Positions 1 to 11,101 of a stretch of DNA of 64,000 nt are shown piece by piece. The DNA comes from Symbiodinium natans (taxonomy: Eukaryota > Sar > Dinophyceae > Suessiales > Symbiodiniaceae). Position numbers and translations under genes: made by a program. The stretch is taken from NCBI GenBank assembly GCA_905221605.1, contig CAJNDS010002002.1:496001-560000 (forward strand). Reading direction: 5' to 3'. The notes below the pieces were generated by a model that saw only the letters and a program-made list of their open reading frames with translations, was not told the origin of the DNA and did no database searches. Positions within the stretch are counted from its first letter, which is position 1, and each line of letters begins with the position of its first letter.

Positions 1-282
1 CTAAAACTTTCAAATCAGATGCGCCCTGGCGAATCGGTGGATCCTCGTTTTTGCACTCGGAAGGCTCGGCTGCTTTGCAGCTGGGTGAGGAGCTCCGCAG
101 CACTGACATCCCGTGGAGCTTGTGCAGACATCGCTTCCCGGATACAGAAGCCTCTCCAAGGGCACAGGTGACATGTGGGGACATGGCGAAGCCCGACGGC
201 AACACCAATTCAAGTCATTTTAACCCGGCGATGCGAAAAAAACCATTGCCGGCAGACTTCACTTAACGAGTCACTTAAGAAA

Positions 283-1113
283 TCACTCAAATGGGGGCCT
301 CCTTCTGTCAAGCTGCACGTGAGGAAGCGCCTCGGTGGAGTCTAAAGGCCAGCGCCCTCCTCTGAAACCCTTCAGCATCTGCCCTCCAGGCTCCCCGGCC
401 CTTCTGCTTCCAGCAAGAGGCCATCGGAGCCTTCCAAAGCCTGCATGAGAGCCTGAGGTCCAGTTCTCAGTTCTCTGGGATGGGCTGTAGCTTCTGCAAA
501 CGCATTGGGGCCCTAGCCGGCATGCCCCTGACCACCACCTCCTCGCAGTCGAAGCCCTCAGAAGCAAGCGCCTGCAGAAGGCATCCACCTAATCCACCTC
601 TCATCTTTTTGGAGTGACCATCAAGCCATGCACCGCCTGGCAGATGTCCTCCACAGAGTGCGACCTCACTAAATGCACCAGTGCCAGCCTCCTACCTCCT
701 GGTCTCGCTGTTCTGAGCTCGGGGCATAGAAGCTGCGCCTGGGTCCTGGCAAAAGAGTGAGGCGCCTACGCACCTACATTACATGAATCAATGACTGGGA
801 TTAAAATGGAGTCCTCTTCCTTGCTTCCCGGTGCACTGCACTCAGCCTCCCACAATAGCGAAGGGGACAGCGAAGAGCTCTCAGCCCCGAGATGATTCTT
901 CTGGGGAGCCTTCAAAGTGGCGTGGCCCCACACGGCGTTGGAAGGGTTCTGGGTGGTGAGCTCAGTGATAATCTGCACGCCCTGGGCAGGCACGGCAAGA
1001 TGCTTCAGGTCCACCATCTTGGCGCTTTGTCCATTGCACGCAGATGCCTGTAAAGAAGCGGCTGTCGTCGATGGCTCGCTCATGGTGCTCGAGGTAGCGT
1101 TGGTCTGCACCAA
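283..1113 (-). CDS. Exons of an unrecognised minus-strand gene
   Basis: Three coding-like stretches read on the minus strand. At about 480-578, after a TTCTGCAG acceptor, the frame reads ALASEGFDCEEVVVRGMP and onward to a stop. At about 390-440, after CATGCAG, it reads ALEGSDGLLLEAEGPGSLEG before a GC dinucleotide that could be a donor. At about 850-1050 an open frame contains SAKMVDLKHLAVPAQGVQII. The amino-acid make-up and AG borders support exons, but I recognise no domain, and whether all three belong to one gene is inference. Both ends are unknown. Confidence 0.3.
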
Positions 1114-1780
1114 ATTGGCAATGGCCTGTCACACCACACTTGAGGACACAGAACAACGGAACACTGTCAGAGGCAAAGAACCGTAGACTGAGGAGAAACA
1201 GCGCTTAACCTGTTGCTTTTGCAAGGTTCTGCCCAAAACAATGGAGACGTCTTGCTAGCACGTTTCGAGCAGAAACCAAAAAAAAGCCTTGAGCGATAGC
1301 GCTGTGGACGTAAGACTCGAAGACAGTGGCGGGAGTACGATTTGGAACACAAGCACACTCGACAGCTCCTACATCTAAGGGCGGCGCAAAAGGAGAAACC
1401 TAAGAAAAGGTTGCATCGCGTGTTCTGGAAGCAAAATGTTTGTTATGTGCCATTTTGCAACATGGGCATACATAATTGCTGGCCTATTATTCGGAGCTCT
1501 TGCGTTTGTCTTGTGACGCGAAGCCTGAGGTCCGTTCATGTTTCTTTTCGAAACTGTGCTCCACGCCAAAGTTCTGCTACATCCGCAGCACGCTTCCGCC
1601 CGCGTGTGTGCTTGTGCGAGCCTGAATGGGGCGGTCAGCCTTAAAACTCTGTTCGTAGCACGCTCCACGATTTCAGTGCTGCCGCGAGCGCTTCCGCAGC
1701 CTCCGGCGTCATGCTTAATGTGGCGTATCGTCGTGTCCAGCCTGGGGTGCCTGCTATTTTGTTGGTGTTTCGCGGGGCCC

Positions 1781-2245
1781 TCAACAGCAGTGGTAGGCAT
1801 GTGACGTCTGTGTAGTCCCGTGACTCTGCACCGGCAAAACCCTGACCTGACGCTTGCAGAGAAACACGGACTTCGGTGGAACAAAAAGCAATTCGGAAGA
1901 TGCACGAAGTTCTTTAGCGAATGTATATGAACGGAAATTAGAGGTTAAGGCAGCCGCGTCTTTAACAGGAAGTCCTGAGGAAGGCTTTTTGTTCAAGGTT
2001 AGCTTTTTGTCCCCCTCAGTGCACACGCCCGTTGTGCCCGCTCCGCAGGGACTAATCGAGGCACTCGTGAGTCCTGATAGGGCCCAGCCGACTTCTGCCG
2101 TCTCTTCATTCCCAGAAGTTCTCTTAAACTTGGTTTTGTCTGCACTTAAGCTGATTGAAGGAACACGGTTGGCAGGCACCGTATTTTGAAAGGCCTGCTT
2201 TTTTGACATGTCTCCCTGACGGTATGTTCGAAACTTCGAAACCAC
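1781..2245 (-). CDS. Possible exon, Ser/Lys-rich, unknown
   Basis: A minus-strand open frame of about 150 codons. From the internal Met (MSKKQAFQNTVPANRVPSIS) to about 1860 it is a low-complexity, Ser/Thr/Lys-rich, probably disordered segment. An overlapping plus-strand frame is also open, but the minus direction matches all identifiable genes here. No domain is recognised. Confidence 0.25.
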   Translation of the reverse strand: MVSKFRTYRQGDMSKKQAFQNTVPANRVPSISLSADKTKFKRTSGNEETAEVGWALSGLTSASISPCGAGTTGVCTEGDKKLTLNKKPSSGLPVKDAAALTSNFRSYTFAKELRASSELLFVPPKSVFLCKRQVRVLPVQSHGTTQTSHAYHCC

Positions 2246-3269
2246 GTTTTCGCCAGCCCCGGGTGTTTCATGTTTGTTGCTCCGGGCAAGTTCGTAGTCG
2301 CTTTCCTCGAAACATCTCGAGCATGTCCGACAGACAGGATGCTGGGACTCCTACTTCTGAGGGAGCCTAACCAATTGCACTTACTTCTGATAACGGAGCA
2401 ACATGACACAAATCCTGGCCGCGTCGTTGGGGCGTACGGTTCAAAAACGCTACACTGCTACACTGCACAACACTGCCCTTGTTTTGTCTTTCCGGGTACT
2501 TCAACTTGTCACGTGAGTGGCAACCCCGCAGCTGCCTGCGGGTCCCACTCGCCAATCGCCGCAATCGCGCTTGATGCTGTTAACCTCAAAGGGCTGGACA
2601 TGACTCAGAGAGCTCTGAAGTCTGGGTCTTTGCAAGCGCTGGACTTTTGAACCCCGACCCCAACTAGAACAGCATGACTCAGCATGACAGCTGCCGAGCA
2701 GCTCAGAGAAGGCCGCATGATGATGGCTCACCTGAACAAGCCAGGAGGCAGAAGCCCGGCTTCCCAAAGAAACTGCGCAGGTTTTGGAGCCTTCGCAAAT
2801 CTTCACGCACTGTTCGACATTCCCTGGACGTTGAGCCTGGCGTGGCACATGGTTGCACCGCCCGACTGGAGCACCAGTGGAGTCATTGAACCAGCCTCGA
2901 GATTGCCGCGACGGATTCGGATCCTGCGACGCCATGCGGTGTTCGAGACATCTCGGAGATCGGAATCTCAAGGCATCGAGTTCTCGAGGCCCGAGCAAAC
3001 AGCATCCAGGAGCGACATGCCGCGCACGCGCAAGGTTGCCTTGGCCCGAAGATGGCTGACTTTGGTCATGCACGCGTTTGGGTGCTGACCGTGGCAAACT
3101 AAGCGTCTTCACAGGCGACCAGGCGATGTTCCCAAGCTCTTGGTGTCCACAATCAGAGATTTTCGCGACCTGGCTGACATCTTTTGACCGGTCCTCCGGA
3201 AAAAAAAAAACATGCTGCAGCACTTGGCAGGGCCCTCTCGGAGTGAAACAACTTTCACCGGATGTTCTT

Positions 3270-3500
3270 GTGTCCACTGGGGGCACTAAGGTCCAAGCAG
3301 CTGCAGTGGAAGTTGCTGTTGCGGGCGCCGGGCCCTCTGCAACAAGCTTGGCAGATGTCCGCACCTTGGAAATGCATGTGGCCATCAGGTGGCCACACTC
3401 AACCATTTCATCACGCTCTCTGGTCAAACGCTCAATGGATTCTGACGGCGCCGCCAGATTTCCAGTGTTCTGCGCCCCAAGTTGAGACATCTGACCTCTG
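3270..3500 (-). CDS. Possible exon with short coiled coil
   Basis: The first part of a long minus-strand open frame reads as plausible protein (SESIERLTRERDEMVECGHL), a charged heptad-like helix, followed by an Ala/Thr-rich segment. The rest of the frame, down to 2501, has non-coding-like composition and is probably intron or intergenic DNA. Function unknown. Confidence 0.3.
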
Positions 3501-3903
3501 CAGGCACTACGGGCAATACTTACTCTCCTTTCCAATCCTTGTTTACAACCTTGTTTAGTTTACATACACTTGAGACCCTTCAGATTTTGAGACTAGCTGT
3601 TGCACGGTTTTGCTGTTTTGGATGCTGTTATTCAGGTTGTAGGGTTGAGGTATTCGGCTCACCTAGATCCACGTCTCGGTTCTGGACCTTGGCCTGCGGT
3701 TGAAGCAGCTGCAAGAAGACCTCAGACTGTCTCGCGCTCGTAAGATTCCTTGGCAAGATAAGTGCCGAGCTCCCAGCACTCGCTCAAGAACTGTAGCTTG
3801 GCGAGCCCCTGCGCTGCGTTCGACGGGTGCTGCGCCTGAAACCCACCAGAGGATGTGAGCCCCCTCCACATGGGCTGGCTTTAAGATCTACTCTTTGTCA
3901 CGG

Positions 3904-4230
3904 CTACCTGGTACCTTCACAGTGGACTACCGGTAGCAGCCCTGCTGTCGTTTGGTACTCTCTCCCGCGCGTCAGTCTCCTTCCCTTTTGGAAGATCAAG
4001 GTTTCATATACATACACACTCACATAATATGGATCCGCTATAATTATCTTGACAACGACATGCACATCTTGGTCGTCTGTGCCAGAGTCGCGCGCCTGCG
4101 ACTCGGTGACCTGGCGTAGAATCTCAGCCTCAGATTCCGCTCTCATTCTCGATGCACCTCCACCTCCCCACCTCCCCACAAAACGCGCGAAATCTTTCAA
4201 GCCATGCCCACCCTGGCAGGGATCCTGCAT
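3904..4230 (-). CDS. Possible exon, unknown
   Basis: A minus-strand open frame contains the segments GGHGLKDFARFVGRW and AEILRQVTESQARDSGTDDQ, which are helix-compatible. It lies just downstream of the RAP/OPR-like gene in the direction of transcription and could be its 3' end, but I found no splice path linking them. Confidence 0.2.
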   Translation of the reverse strand: MQDPCQGGHGLKDFARFVGRWGGGGASRMRAESEAEILRQVTESQARDSGTDDQDVHVVVKIIIADPYYVSVYVYETLIFQKGRRLTRGREYQTTAGLLPVVHCEGTR

Positions 4231-4463
4231 CTCCGCGACTGCATGAGTGGGGACTGTTTCCTTGACGCATCAAAAATGAAGTTCTTGCTGGCGTTTTGTT
4301 CCGGCGCCTTTTTTGTTGAGATCACAAGCCGAACGCGGATTCGCGGCAAGTGTCCTGGATTCATCTTGCCTGCTTTGATATCTCTAGTTGACTCAGTTGC
4401 TGCCTGCTTGTGCAGTGGCACGCGGAAGGGTCGATGGCAGCGTTAGACAAGGCCAGCTACGAG

Positions 4464-4482
4464 CCCCCCCCCCCCACCCCCC
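4464..4482. repeat. Poly-C tract
   Basis: A run of about 12 C followed by A and six more C. It is a simple homopolymer in non-coding DNA, prone to length error in assembly. Confidence 0.9.
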
Positions 4483-4699
4483 AAAGCCCACGCAACTCTC
4501 GGTTCCGGACGGCTAGAGCTTCTGAAGCCGGCTCCCTTCTCACCAGCAGCCGTGCCTTTTCAGGCAACTAGGGGTAACTAGGGTTATGCGGCATTCGGGT
4601 TGTTCTCACGCGAGGGGTCAGGCGTGTCGGCAGCTACTTTGCTTCCTCTCATCCCTTTCGCATGACATCTGCTTTCAACTCAGATCAACTGAACCAATT

Positions 4700-6750
4700 A
4701 CTCAACTTTTCTGCATCGCAGGCACGAAGGCTCGCGAGACGTTGGCCAGGCCCTGCTTGTGGAGTGCCTGCATGGCCAAGGTATACAGCCCGCCCCCCCC
4801 CCCCCCCCCACCACTCCCCCCAAACCCCCAATACACACGCGCTCACACACACTGAGACTTACACACAGAGACTGACACTTACTTACATCCTTCTTTTCAG
4901 ATGGTGTGGCACATCGCTCTTTGATGGGTTGTTTTGAGCACCTGCGGGCAGAAGAAACCGCAAGACTGGGTTTGAGGGTGGGGCTTGTTGCTTTGCTAGT
5001 ACAAACACCACTCAAACAACGCGCATGCCACTCGTGCACCGGGGAATGCTTGTCGCGTCTCTGTTCTAGGTCGACCCGGCAAATTGCCAGTCTGGCTTGT
5101 CCGAAGTTCGACGTCTTCTGACATCTTCTGGCATGCACGCCTCTGGGGGCTAGTGGCTGACTCCTTCATGGCTGACTCCTTCATGTCATCTACCACAGAG
5201 TGACGGCTAACATGTCAACAAATGTGGAGGTGCCCGGACGGCGTCTTGTTTCGCCCACATGGAAACCGGGGCGCCCGGCAGGAGCACGGGTCATCACAGC
5301 GGCCATGCCTGGGCAAATTCACACGAATTCGTCGTTTCAGCAGGCAGTCATGCTTTACCTGCTTTACCTCAGGGCTCAGCTGGCATCCACTGGCTGAGCG
5401 TCATAGTGAGCGACCTTCAAATCTGTGTTGGCCAAGCTGGTACAAAGCAACAGCAGGCCATGGCACAGCAAGACTCCGAAACGCACCTTAGCGACAGCCC
5501 ACAGCGTGGTGGAAATCGCCTTCCCAAGACGCCGTCTCTTTCCCTCACAAAACCTTCACTACGCCCGCATTCTCGTGCCCTCACCTGCTCATCGAACTCG
5601 GCCAGCATTTTTTGGGCTGCTGCTGAGGGCGGCGCCTGGCATGATCGCGGGAGGCACTGACCACACTGCGCACATTAGCGATAGCACGGATGAGCACGGA
5701 CTACATTAAAATATTCGAGGTCTTGCTTCTGATCTGTATCGGCCTGCGAGAGCAGTCGGCCAGACTGCCGCAAGGCAGCTGACGACCACGCAGTGTTCGA
5801 GAGTCCTTATAAGTACTTCATGGCCAAAAGGCTCCACACGGCTCAAGTGTGTGCCATTGTGTGCCCATTGATGCTTCGGTTGACGCGTTCCCGTTCCGAC
5901 CCTTCACCGAGCCTCGCGAGTCGAGCTCCGGAAGTCTCTGCCTTGGAGAATTGCCCCGCATTCGCAATACTACGAGTGCGCAGAAAACAGTCGACAACAA
6001 GCCTTATAAACACAACAATGCATAAACTCAACTCCGTCCTACTAAAAGACAAGCGAGACAAGTTGGCGGGCCCCCGGCATGACTCGTGACCCTGTAGCCT
6101 CCCATAGCGGAGCTTGCTGCCACTTCAGCTTGCCCATGGCGCACACGCTGCCTCAGCGGCCACATCTCATTTCGGAGACGCAGATCGTAACCTCGAAACA
6201 TACATCTGGGTTCCCGGCTGGATGGGCTGTGTGGCTCAAACTGGTGCATGTTCGCAAGTGCCACCGTGGCAGTGGAGCTCAACAGCGGGGGGCCTGTTGT
6301 CGCGTTGACTTGCATTTTGCTTGGCTTTCCGGAAGATCTTTATAACAGAAGCTACCAGGATCTGCCGAAGTCCTGCGGTCTGCAGCTGCGACAATGCCCA
6401 CAGTGTGTTGGATGTGTGCCGCCTTGCTGAGAGGCTGATGCATGGAAGCATGACTGTGGCGGGACGTCTCTGGGCTCCAGGCGGCCTCTTCAGGCTGTTC
6501 GGATCGTCGATTGCTCGGCGCAGGGACCCCAAGAGCTGCCTAAGGCGCAGATCCTTCGGATCGCGATCCTTCAGATCGCGATCCTTCCAGCCATCCTTCG
6601 GAGTCTTCGGTGTCTTGTGTTCCCTTGCCAGGCGGTCCAAGGCCGTCACCAAGTTCACAAAGTCCAAGTTGGAGTTTTCTTCGAGAAATCTGAAGATCTC
6701 TTCTCCGCTGAGCTGCGCGATGGTGTTGTTCACTTGCGCTGATCAGCTGG
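4700..6750 (-). CDS. RAP/OPR-like helical-repeat protein, multi-exon
   Basis: Several minus-strand exons share the [ST]NTLWALxxL-type helical repeat seen in RAP-domain, FASTK-like and OPR proteins, which usually bind organellar RNA. About 6651-6735 encodes LSGEEIFRFLEENSNLDFVN, ends DRLA, and joins across a repeat-bearing intron to RQLLGSLRRAIDD (about 6490-6545). About 6385-6430 encodes RHTSNTLWALSQLQ. Exon 5585-5635 (17 codons, CCAG acceptor, GAGCAG|GTGAGG donor) ends MLAEFDEQ. It joins exon 5487-5519 (11 codons, AISTTLWAVAK, then |GTGCGT); both are phase 0. A further exon near 4705-4780 encodes HKQGLANVSRAFVPAMQ. No RAP domain itself is visible. Exons upstream (about 7.1-7.5 kb) are possible. 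The family call follows from the repeat motif; organelle targeting is inference. Confidence 0.55.
4791..4813. repeat. Poly-C tract
   Basis: About 20 consecutive C, interrupted by one A near the end. It lies inside the presumed gene span just beyond the exon at 4705-4780, so probably in an intron. Confidence 0.85.
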
Positions 6751-7072
6751 GACCCCGGCCCTTTGAACCGCTGGGAGACCAACCCTTTGCCTTCCCCTTC
6801 ATGGCCAGCTCACACAGCCGCCACTTCTGTCCAAGCGTTCCCGATCATCCGGCTGGTCTGTGTGGTCTGCGGGGAAGCGCGCCCCGGGAACTTGAGCCCC
6901 AGGAACCGAACGGAAGTTGATGACTGCTGTGCGGGCGCGAACCAGTTGCAGAACATCGCGCAAGCCGACTCGAGATGGAAGCGGGCGTTTTCGTTGCAAC
7001 CTCATTTCGCGCTGAAGTCGGGTAATTTCCACATGTGCCCGGGGTGCTCCTGTCCCCGCCCTCAGCTTTGAA

Positions 7073-7540
7073 TCATGTGCCTTGCAGAGATTGCAATAAT
7101 CCAAGCTTTTGAAGCATGCAGAAAAGGAATTTGAAGGAGAGGAGATAGATGAGACCGTGGTGAAGCCAGGACATCCGAAGCTGGCAAATGCAAGTCTTCG
7201 GACTCTGGTGAGAAACGACAACAGAAGGGATGCGTGCGCAGATCCCGACTTTCGTCTGGGGTATCTCGGAATCACAACTTCTCAAACAACAGATCATGAC
7301 TTGGTGTAAGCCTCCAGCTTTGACCCTCTTCGAATGGGAGAACACTTTCTTCGCCTCCGCAGCCGCATGCATCCACTGAAGATGTGCCAAACACTGTTTT
7401 CTCAGTGTCTCTGAAATGAAAAGGACTTCTCCAGACTCCAGACCGAATCGTCTGGTCATGGCCGACATCACTTGCACTTGCTGCTGGCTCCTGCCCACAG
7501 GAAAACACAAAGTGAAGCACTCTGAAGCGGTCACAGGCAA
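7073..7540 (-). CDS. Possible upstream exon, unknown
   Basis: A minus-strand open frame whose first third looks coding (QVMSAMTRRFGLESGEVLFI, then QWMHAAAEAKKVFSHSKR). It lies about 0.4 kb upstream of the RAP/OPR-like exons and could be their 5' part. The later part of the frame is Leu/Phe/Cys-rich and looks like intron. Confidence 0.25.
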   Translation of the reverse strand: MPVTASECFTLCFPVGRSQQQVQVMSAMTRRFGLESGEVLFISETLRKQCLAHLQWMHAAAEAKKVFSHSKRVKAGGLHQVMICCLRSCDSEIPQTKVGICARIPSVVVSHQSPKTCICQLRMSWLHHGLIYLLSFKFLFCMLQKLGLLQSLQGT

Positions 7541-7954
7541 GAACTTATGCGCCGCGCAAGATCAGGCACTCAAGAGCCTACGCAAGCAGCGATCAGCTTC
7601 TTTCCGCGGTTTTTGGGTGCCCACGTGCATATGGGCTCAAGCAACTATCTACACACGACTAAAAGTCCATCAAAGTTGGGAAACATCTTCGAGTCTCGCA
7701 TCAGTCCAGGCAAGGGACCATGGGAATGGTTCATAAGCTAACAGTGCCAGCACAAGCCAGTCAAATGATTTTGAGAAGGTGCAAGTCAAGTCAGCATTCT
7801 TAAAGGTCGCTTAAAATTTGCACCGCGCTTCGGAACGGTCATTTCTGCCCAGACTCAGACCAAGATGTACTCCAGAACCTGAGAGTGAGCAACTGCCATG
7901 TCTTAGACGTGTGACTGCAGTGCAGTTCAGGGCACGAGTGCCATGGCCTAGGCC

Positions 7955-8008
7955 TAGGCAAACCTTGGCAAACCTTGGCAAACCTTACTGCAAACCTTAC
8001 TGCACGCT
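7955..8008. repeat. Short tandem repeat at the 3' end of the CSD gene
   Basis: CAAACCTTGG is repeated, then CAAACCTTACTG twice. The TAA stop of the cold-shock-domain gene lies inside it (7997-7999), so most of the repeat is immediate 3' UTR. Confidence 0.8.
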
Positions 8009-9796
8009 GCTTGCAAGCCTGGAGACCTTCTTCGGCAGCCATCCATCTGTCATGTTATCCGGCCTCTTTGGACTGATTCTCTCGCCATACACCCAGCCAC
8101 GCTCGGCTTCCTTGGACACAGCGATGAGGTCGCCTTTCAAGAGGCCCAAGGTACCCGCACCTTCTTCGGGCCAATCGGCAGCCACTCGGCAGAGGGACAC
8201 CCTCTTCGCCACAGCCTGTGGTACCCAACCTTCGCTCGGAGGTTCATGAGCTTGATCACCATGCTTGACCGTTGCCGCGTAGACCCATCCATGTGCTGCA
8301 CGGTGGGACACGTTCACAAGCGTGCCCTTTTGCACGCGCAGCTGCCCTGGTTGGTCTGGCTCCCAGTCATGCGTGGTGATGTGGAGCAGCACTTGTGCCT
8401 GCTCATTGCTGTCTGGTGCTGTATCTGGAGGCTGCGCTGGTGAGGGGCCAGGTTGGGCCGTCTGACCCGCATATGGCACTTGGTATGGCGATTGGTACTG
8501 GGTGGATGGAGGCTGGCTGCAAGGTGCCGCCTGTGGAGGCTGTGAACCTGCTACGGGCCCTACGGGCCCTTGCCCATAATGCGATGCTGCGGACTGGCCA
8601 TACTGTGCGGGGATCACTGGCTGTTGCACTGCGGGGTTGACGGGCTGCATCATGCCATGCTGGCCTGCATATGGGTCGTAAGAGTATGGCGACTGGCCGA
8701 AAGCATAAGGCTGATCGGACATCGATGGAGGCGCACCTTGATAGTACATTGACGTCTGAGGTGGGTATGCGGGAGTCTGGCCCATGCTGGCTGCGTACAT
8801 GTTCCCTGGTGGAACTCCGTTGGCATAGGAAGCCATTGGATCAACGCCGTGCTGATGCATCATGCCATGGCCTGGCAATCCTGCATGAAAACCGGCGCCG
8901 AAACCAGCTCCGGCCGGTACGGAAGCGGGGTGGAGGACCGCCACCTGTCGGGCAACCAGCCTGTTCTTGCCACTCTTTTTGTGATGGTCACGCTCCACGT
9001 CAAACTCCACCACGGTACCCGCTGTCAACTCCGCATCTTGAAACTGCTGGAGCAAGGCATCACGATGTACAAAGAGGTCACCTGCAAACTTGTCGGAGTT
9101 CACAAATCCCCATGCTCCCTGGAAAGACCGAATAACACCTTGAAGGCGTCGGCCGATCCAGTCACACGGCCTCAGCAGCGCGCTGGTGGTGATCTGCTTC
9201 GCCACGGTGCGCCCCCGGTCATCAAGGGCGACATCGAACTCGACTGCCTGGCCGGTTCGAAGCGGCGGCTGGCCATCCTGGATCTGATCTGGGATGAGTA
9301 GCAAGTTGTCCCTGTGCACAAAGAGGTCTCCATCAAAGGCGGCCGCATTGAGGAAGCCCCATCTGTCTGCAAAGCGGCGTACGTACCCTCGGTGCCGCTG
9401 GTTGAGGCACTCGCTTGGCTTCCGTCCCACTACAGGCTTCAGAGCCACTGCATGAGGCCTGCCTCTTTCATCTGCCTGAACATCAAACTCGACACCCTCC
9501 TCCTCCTTGAACTCATAGTTCTGACATTCCAACATCACATTCTCGGTCTTGAAGCCGAGTTCGCCTTCGAACAAGTGGCTCTTGACAAAGCCCGTGCCGC
9601 TGCTCATGACATATTTGGAAATGGTGCCCTGCAGCCGCTCATGTCGCAGGGCTAACGGGTTGCTGACAGGTCCAGAAGCAGTGGCAGAAGCGACTTTCTC
9701 CTGGGTTCCTGCTGCAACAGACCCCACAGGCTGGGCCCCGGGTGGAAGAGGCCGAGCACTTGCATCTTCCTTGGCATCATCCTCAAGGGCTGCCAT
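7997..9796 (-). CDS. Triple cold-shock-domain protein with Q/P/Y-rich linker and two SH3-like domains
   Basis: One uninterrupted reading frame of 599 codons from ATG at 9796 (MAALEDDAKEDAS) to TAA at 7997. The frame stays open 15 codons further upstream without another ATG. Three cold-shock domains are visible, at about residues 54-122, 134-203 and 216-288. The second and third keep WGF[LV]N (RNP1 side) and GDLFVHRD (RNP2 side). The first is divergent, with GTGFVKSHLF and no FVH. Residues about 295-465 are rich in Gln, Pro, Tyr, Gly and Met (repeated PYAG, QPP), a prion-like linker. The C-terminus holds two SH3-like segments (about 466-520 and 521-599) with paired HGWVYAA/RGWVYGE and EGWVPQ/DGWLPK motifs. 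CSDs bind single-stranded nucleic acid; RNA binding with protein docking through the SH3-like parts is inference. No intron is visible, unlike most neighbours. Confidence 0.85.
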   Translation of the reverse strand: MAALEDDAKEDASARPLPPGAQPVGSVAAGTQEKVASATASGPVSNPLALRHERLQGTISKYVMSSGTGFVKSHLFEGELGFKTENVMLECQNYEFKEEEGVEFDVQADERGRPHAVALKPVVGRKPSECLNQRHRGYVRRFADRWGFLNAAAFDGDLFVHRDNLLLIPDQIQDGQPPLRTGQAVEFDVALDDRGRTVAKQITTSALLRPCDWIGRRLQGVIRSFQGAWGFVNSDKFAGDLFVHRDALLQQFQDAELTAGTVVEFDVERDHHKKSGKNRLVARQVAVLHPASVPAGAGFGAGFHAGLPGHGMMHQHGVDPMASYANGVPPGNMYAASMGQTPAYPPQTSMYYQGAPPSMSDQPYAFGQSPYSYDPYAGQHGMMQPVNPAVQQPVIPAQYGQSAASHYGQGPVGPVAGSQPPQAAPCSQPPSTQYQSPYQVPYAGQTAQPGPSPAQPPDTAPDSNEQAQVLLHITTHDWEPDQPGQLRVQKGTLVNVSHRAAHGWVYAATVKHGDQAHEPPSEGWVPQAVAKRVSLCRVAADWPEEGAGTLGLLKGDLIAVSKEAERGWVYGERISPKRPDNMTDGWLPKKVSRLASSVQ

Positions 9797-10492
9797 CCTA
9801 AGACTACGTGATACTGCGCGAATCGGCGCGACTACCCCCAAAACTTTTTCTCGAAAGCTCTAACAAAGCGCCGTCCTCGAGCAGAAATTGAAATCATACA
9901 GGGACACGAATGTTCACCCTTGCATCCTGTCGTAGCCGCCCCTAGTCAGGCCCTAGTCTACAAAGCTACCATGCGCACTGGAAGATGGTAACCTTCTGGC
10001 ACCTGAAAGATCGGCCAACAACGGGGCGCGTGGCCTGATCGACGGGAGGGCGCGGCATGCCTGCTGGACTGGAGTGCGGACATGCGATGTCTGAGTCACA
10101 ACATGTGCAGGGCGAATAACAGGTGCGCACGTTGCGATTGCTGAAGTGACTACGGCTCACAAACATGGTCAAAAACATGTAGTTGTAAGCCCATCCTGCT
10201 TGCAACTGCACATGGCAGGTGTCCGAAACACTATCAAGCATCGGCCTCATCGCGGGGACTCTGGCCATGGCTAGGCCAGGCTGTAGCTGCGCATTCCGGC
10301 AGACACGAATCTCACCAGTCCCGCACACAACGCAGGCGGAGAAGAGTGATTCAGGTTCGGGAGCACACGCGGACGATCAAAGCGATCTTTATCTTGTCGC
10401 TCACCTGCCAGCCTTTTCACGTGGCCAGGACTTCGTTTGAAGCCCCGAGTGATCTTTGTGTGAATTATCTGCGCCATTCTAAGATTCTACGC

Positions 10493-11101
10493 CTACTCTG
10501 GAGGCTGTGCCAGGGCGACTAGGAGGATGTACGCTAGGGAGCCGAAGCCAACGAAAAGGAAGGTATAGAAGGAGCATAAGTTGTCACTACCAATGCATTT
10601 TCCCATCCAGGGGCAATGATGATCATGGCCCTGAACACACACCTGGCAAAAATAGCAGTGCTGGCAGCCTCGGGGCTGCACAATATGGCAGATCTCACAT
10701 CTTCGCACCCTTGTAGACAAAGATTCGGACACACTGGGAACCTGGTTCTTCCTCAGCACGCCGGGGTTTGCCAGCGCGCACCTCAGGAAGGTCACGGCCG
10801 AAAGGGTTGTCACCAGCACACCACCCCCGAGCTGGTCCAGGGATGTCACGGAGCTGCAATGGAAGAGGCCTACAGCGAGGATGAAGGCAAGCATCAGCAC
10901 TGAGCAATACCAATGCGGCCCGATGTAGAGGCCATGCCCACCAAAGTTGAAGACCAAAATCCGGCCTAGCCAGCTACAGCTCCAGGGCTCTGGGAAGTCG
11001 AAATCTCTCCCGGCTTCCATGTCGAAGGCGCTGTAGGGGTCGCTCAAGGCCACCGGGGCTTCGCCGGCTTCCGTCCGTTCGTGCGACGCATCCACCGGCA
11101 T
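10493..11101 (-). CDS. DHHC-type protein S-acyltransferase, short form
   Basis: Reads 202 codons from ATG at 11101 to a TAG at 10493; the frame is open further upstream (to 11188) but without another ATG. Membrane segments lie at about residues 63-82, 91-109 and 178-198. The cysteine-rich domain spans about 135-172, with CEIC, CQHCYFCQVC and the catalytic HDHHCPWMGKCIG (DHHC at 160-163). ANPG after TM2 corresponds to the family's DPG motif. These enzymes palmitoylate protein cysteines at Golgi, ER or plasma membranes. The usual fourth membrane segment and the TTxE motif are missing: the frame stops ten residues after TM3 begins to end. This is either a true three-TM form, a truncation, or an unrecognised exon lies below 10493. 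Confidence 0.85.
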   Translation of the reverse strand: MPVDASHERTEAGEAPVALSDPYSAFDMEAGRDFDFPEPWSCSWLGRILVFNFGGHGLYIGPHWYCSVLMLAFILAVGLFHCSSVTSLDQLGGGVLVTTLSAVTFLRCALANPGVLRKNQVPSVSESLSTRVRRCEICHIVQPRGCQHCYFCQVCVQGHDHHCPWMGKCIGSDNLCSFYTFLFVGFGSLAYILLVALAQPPE

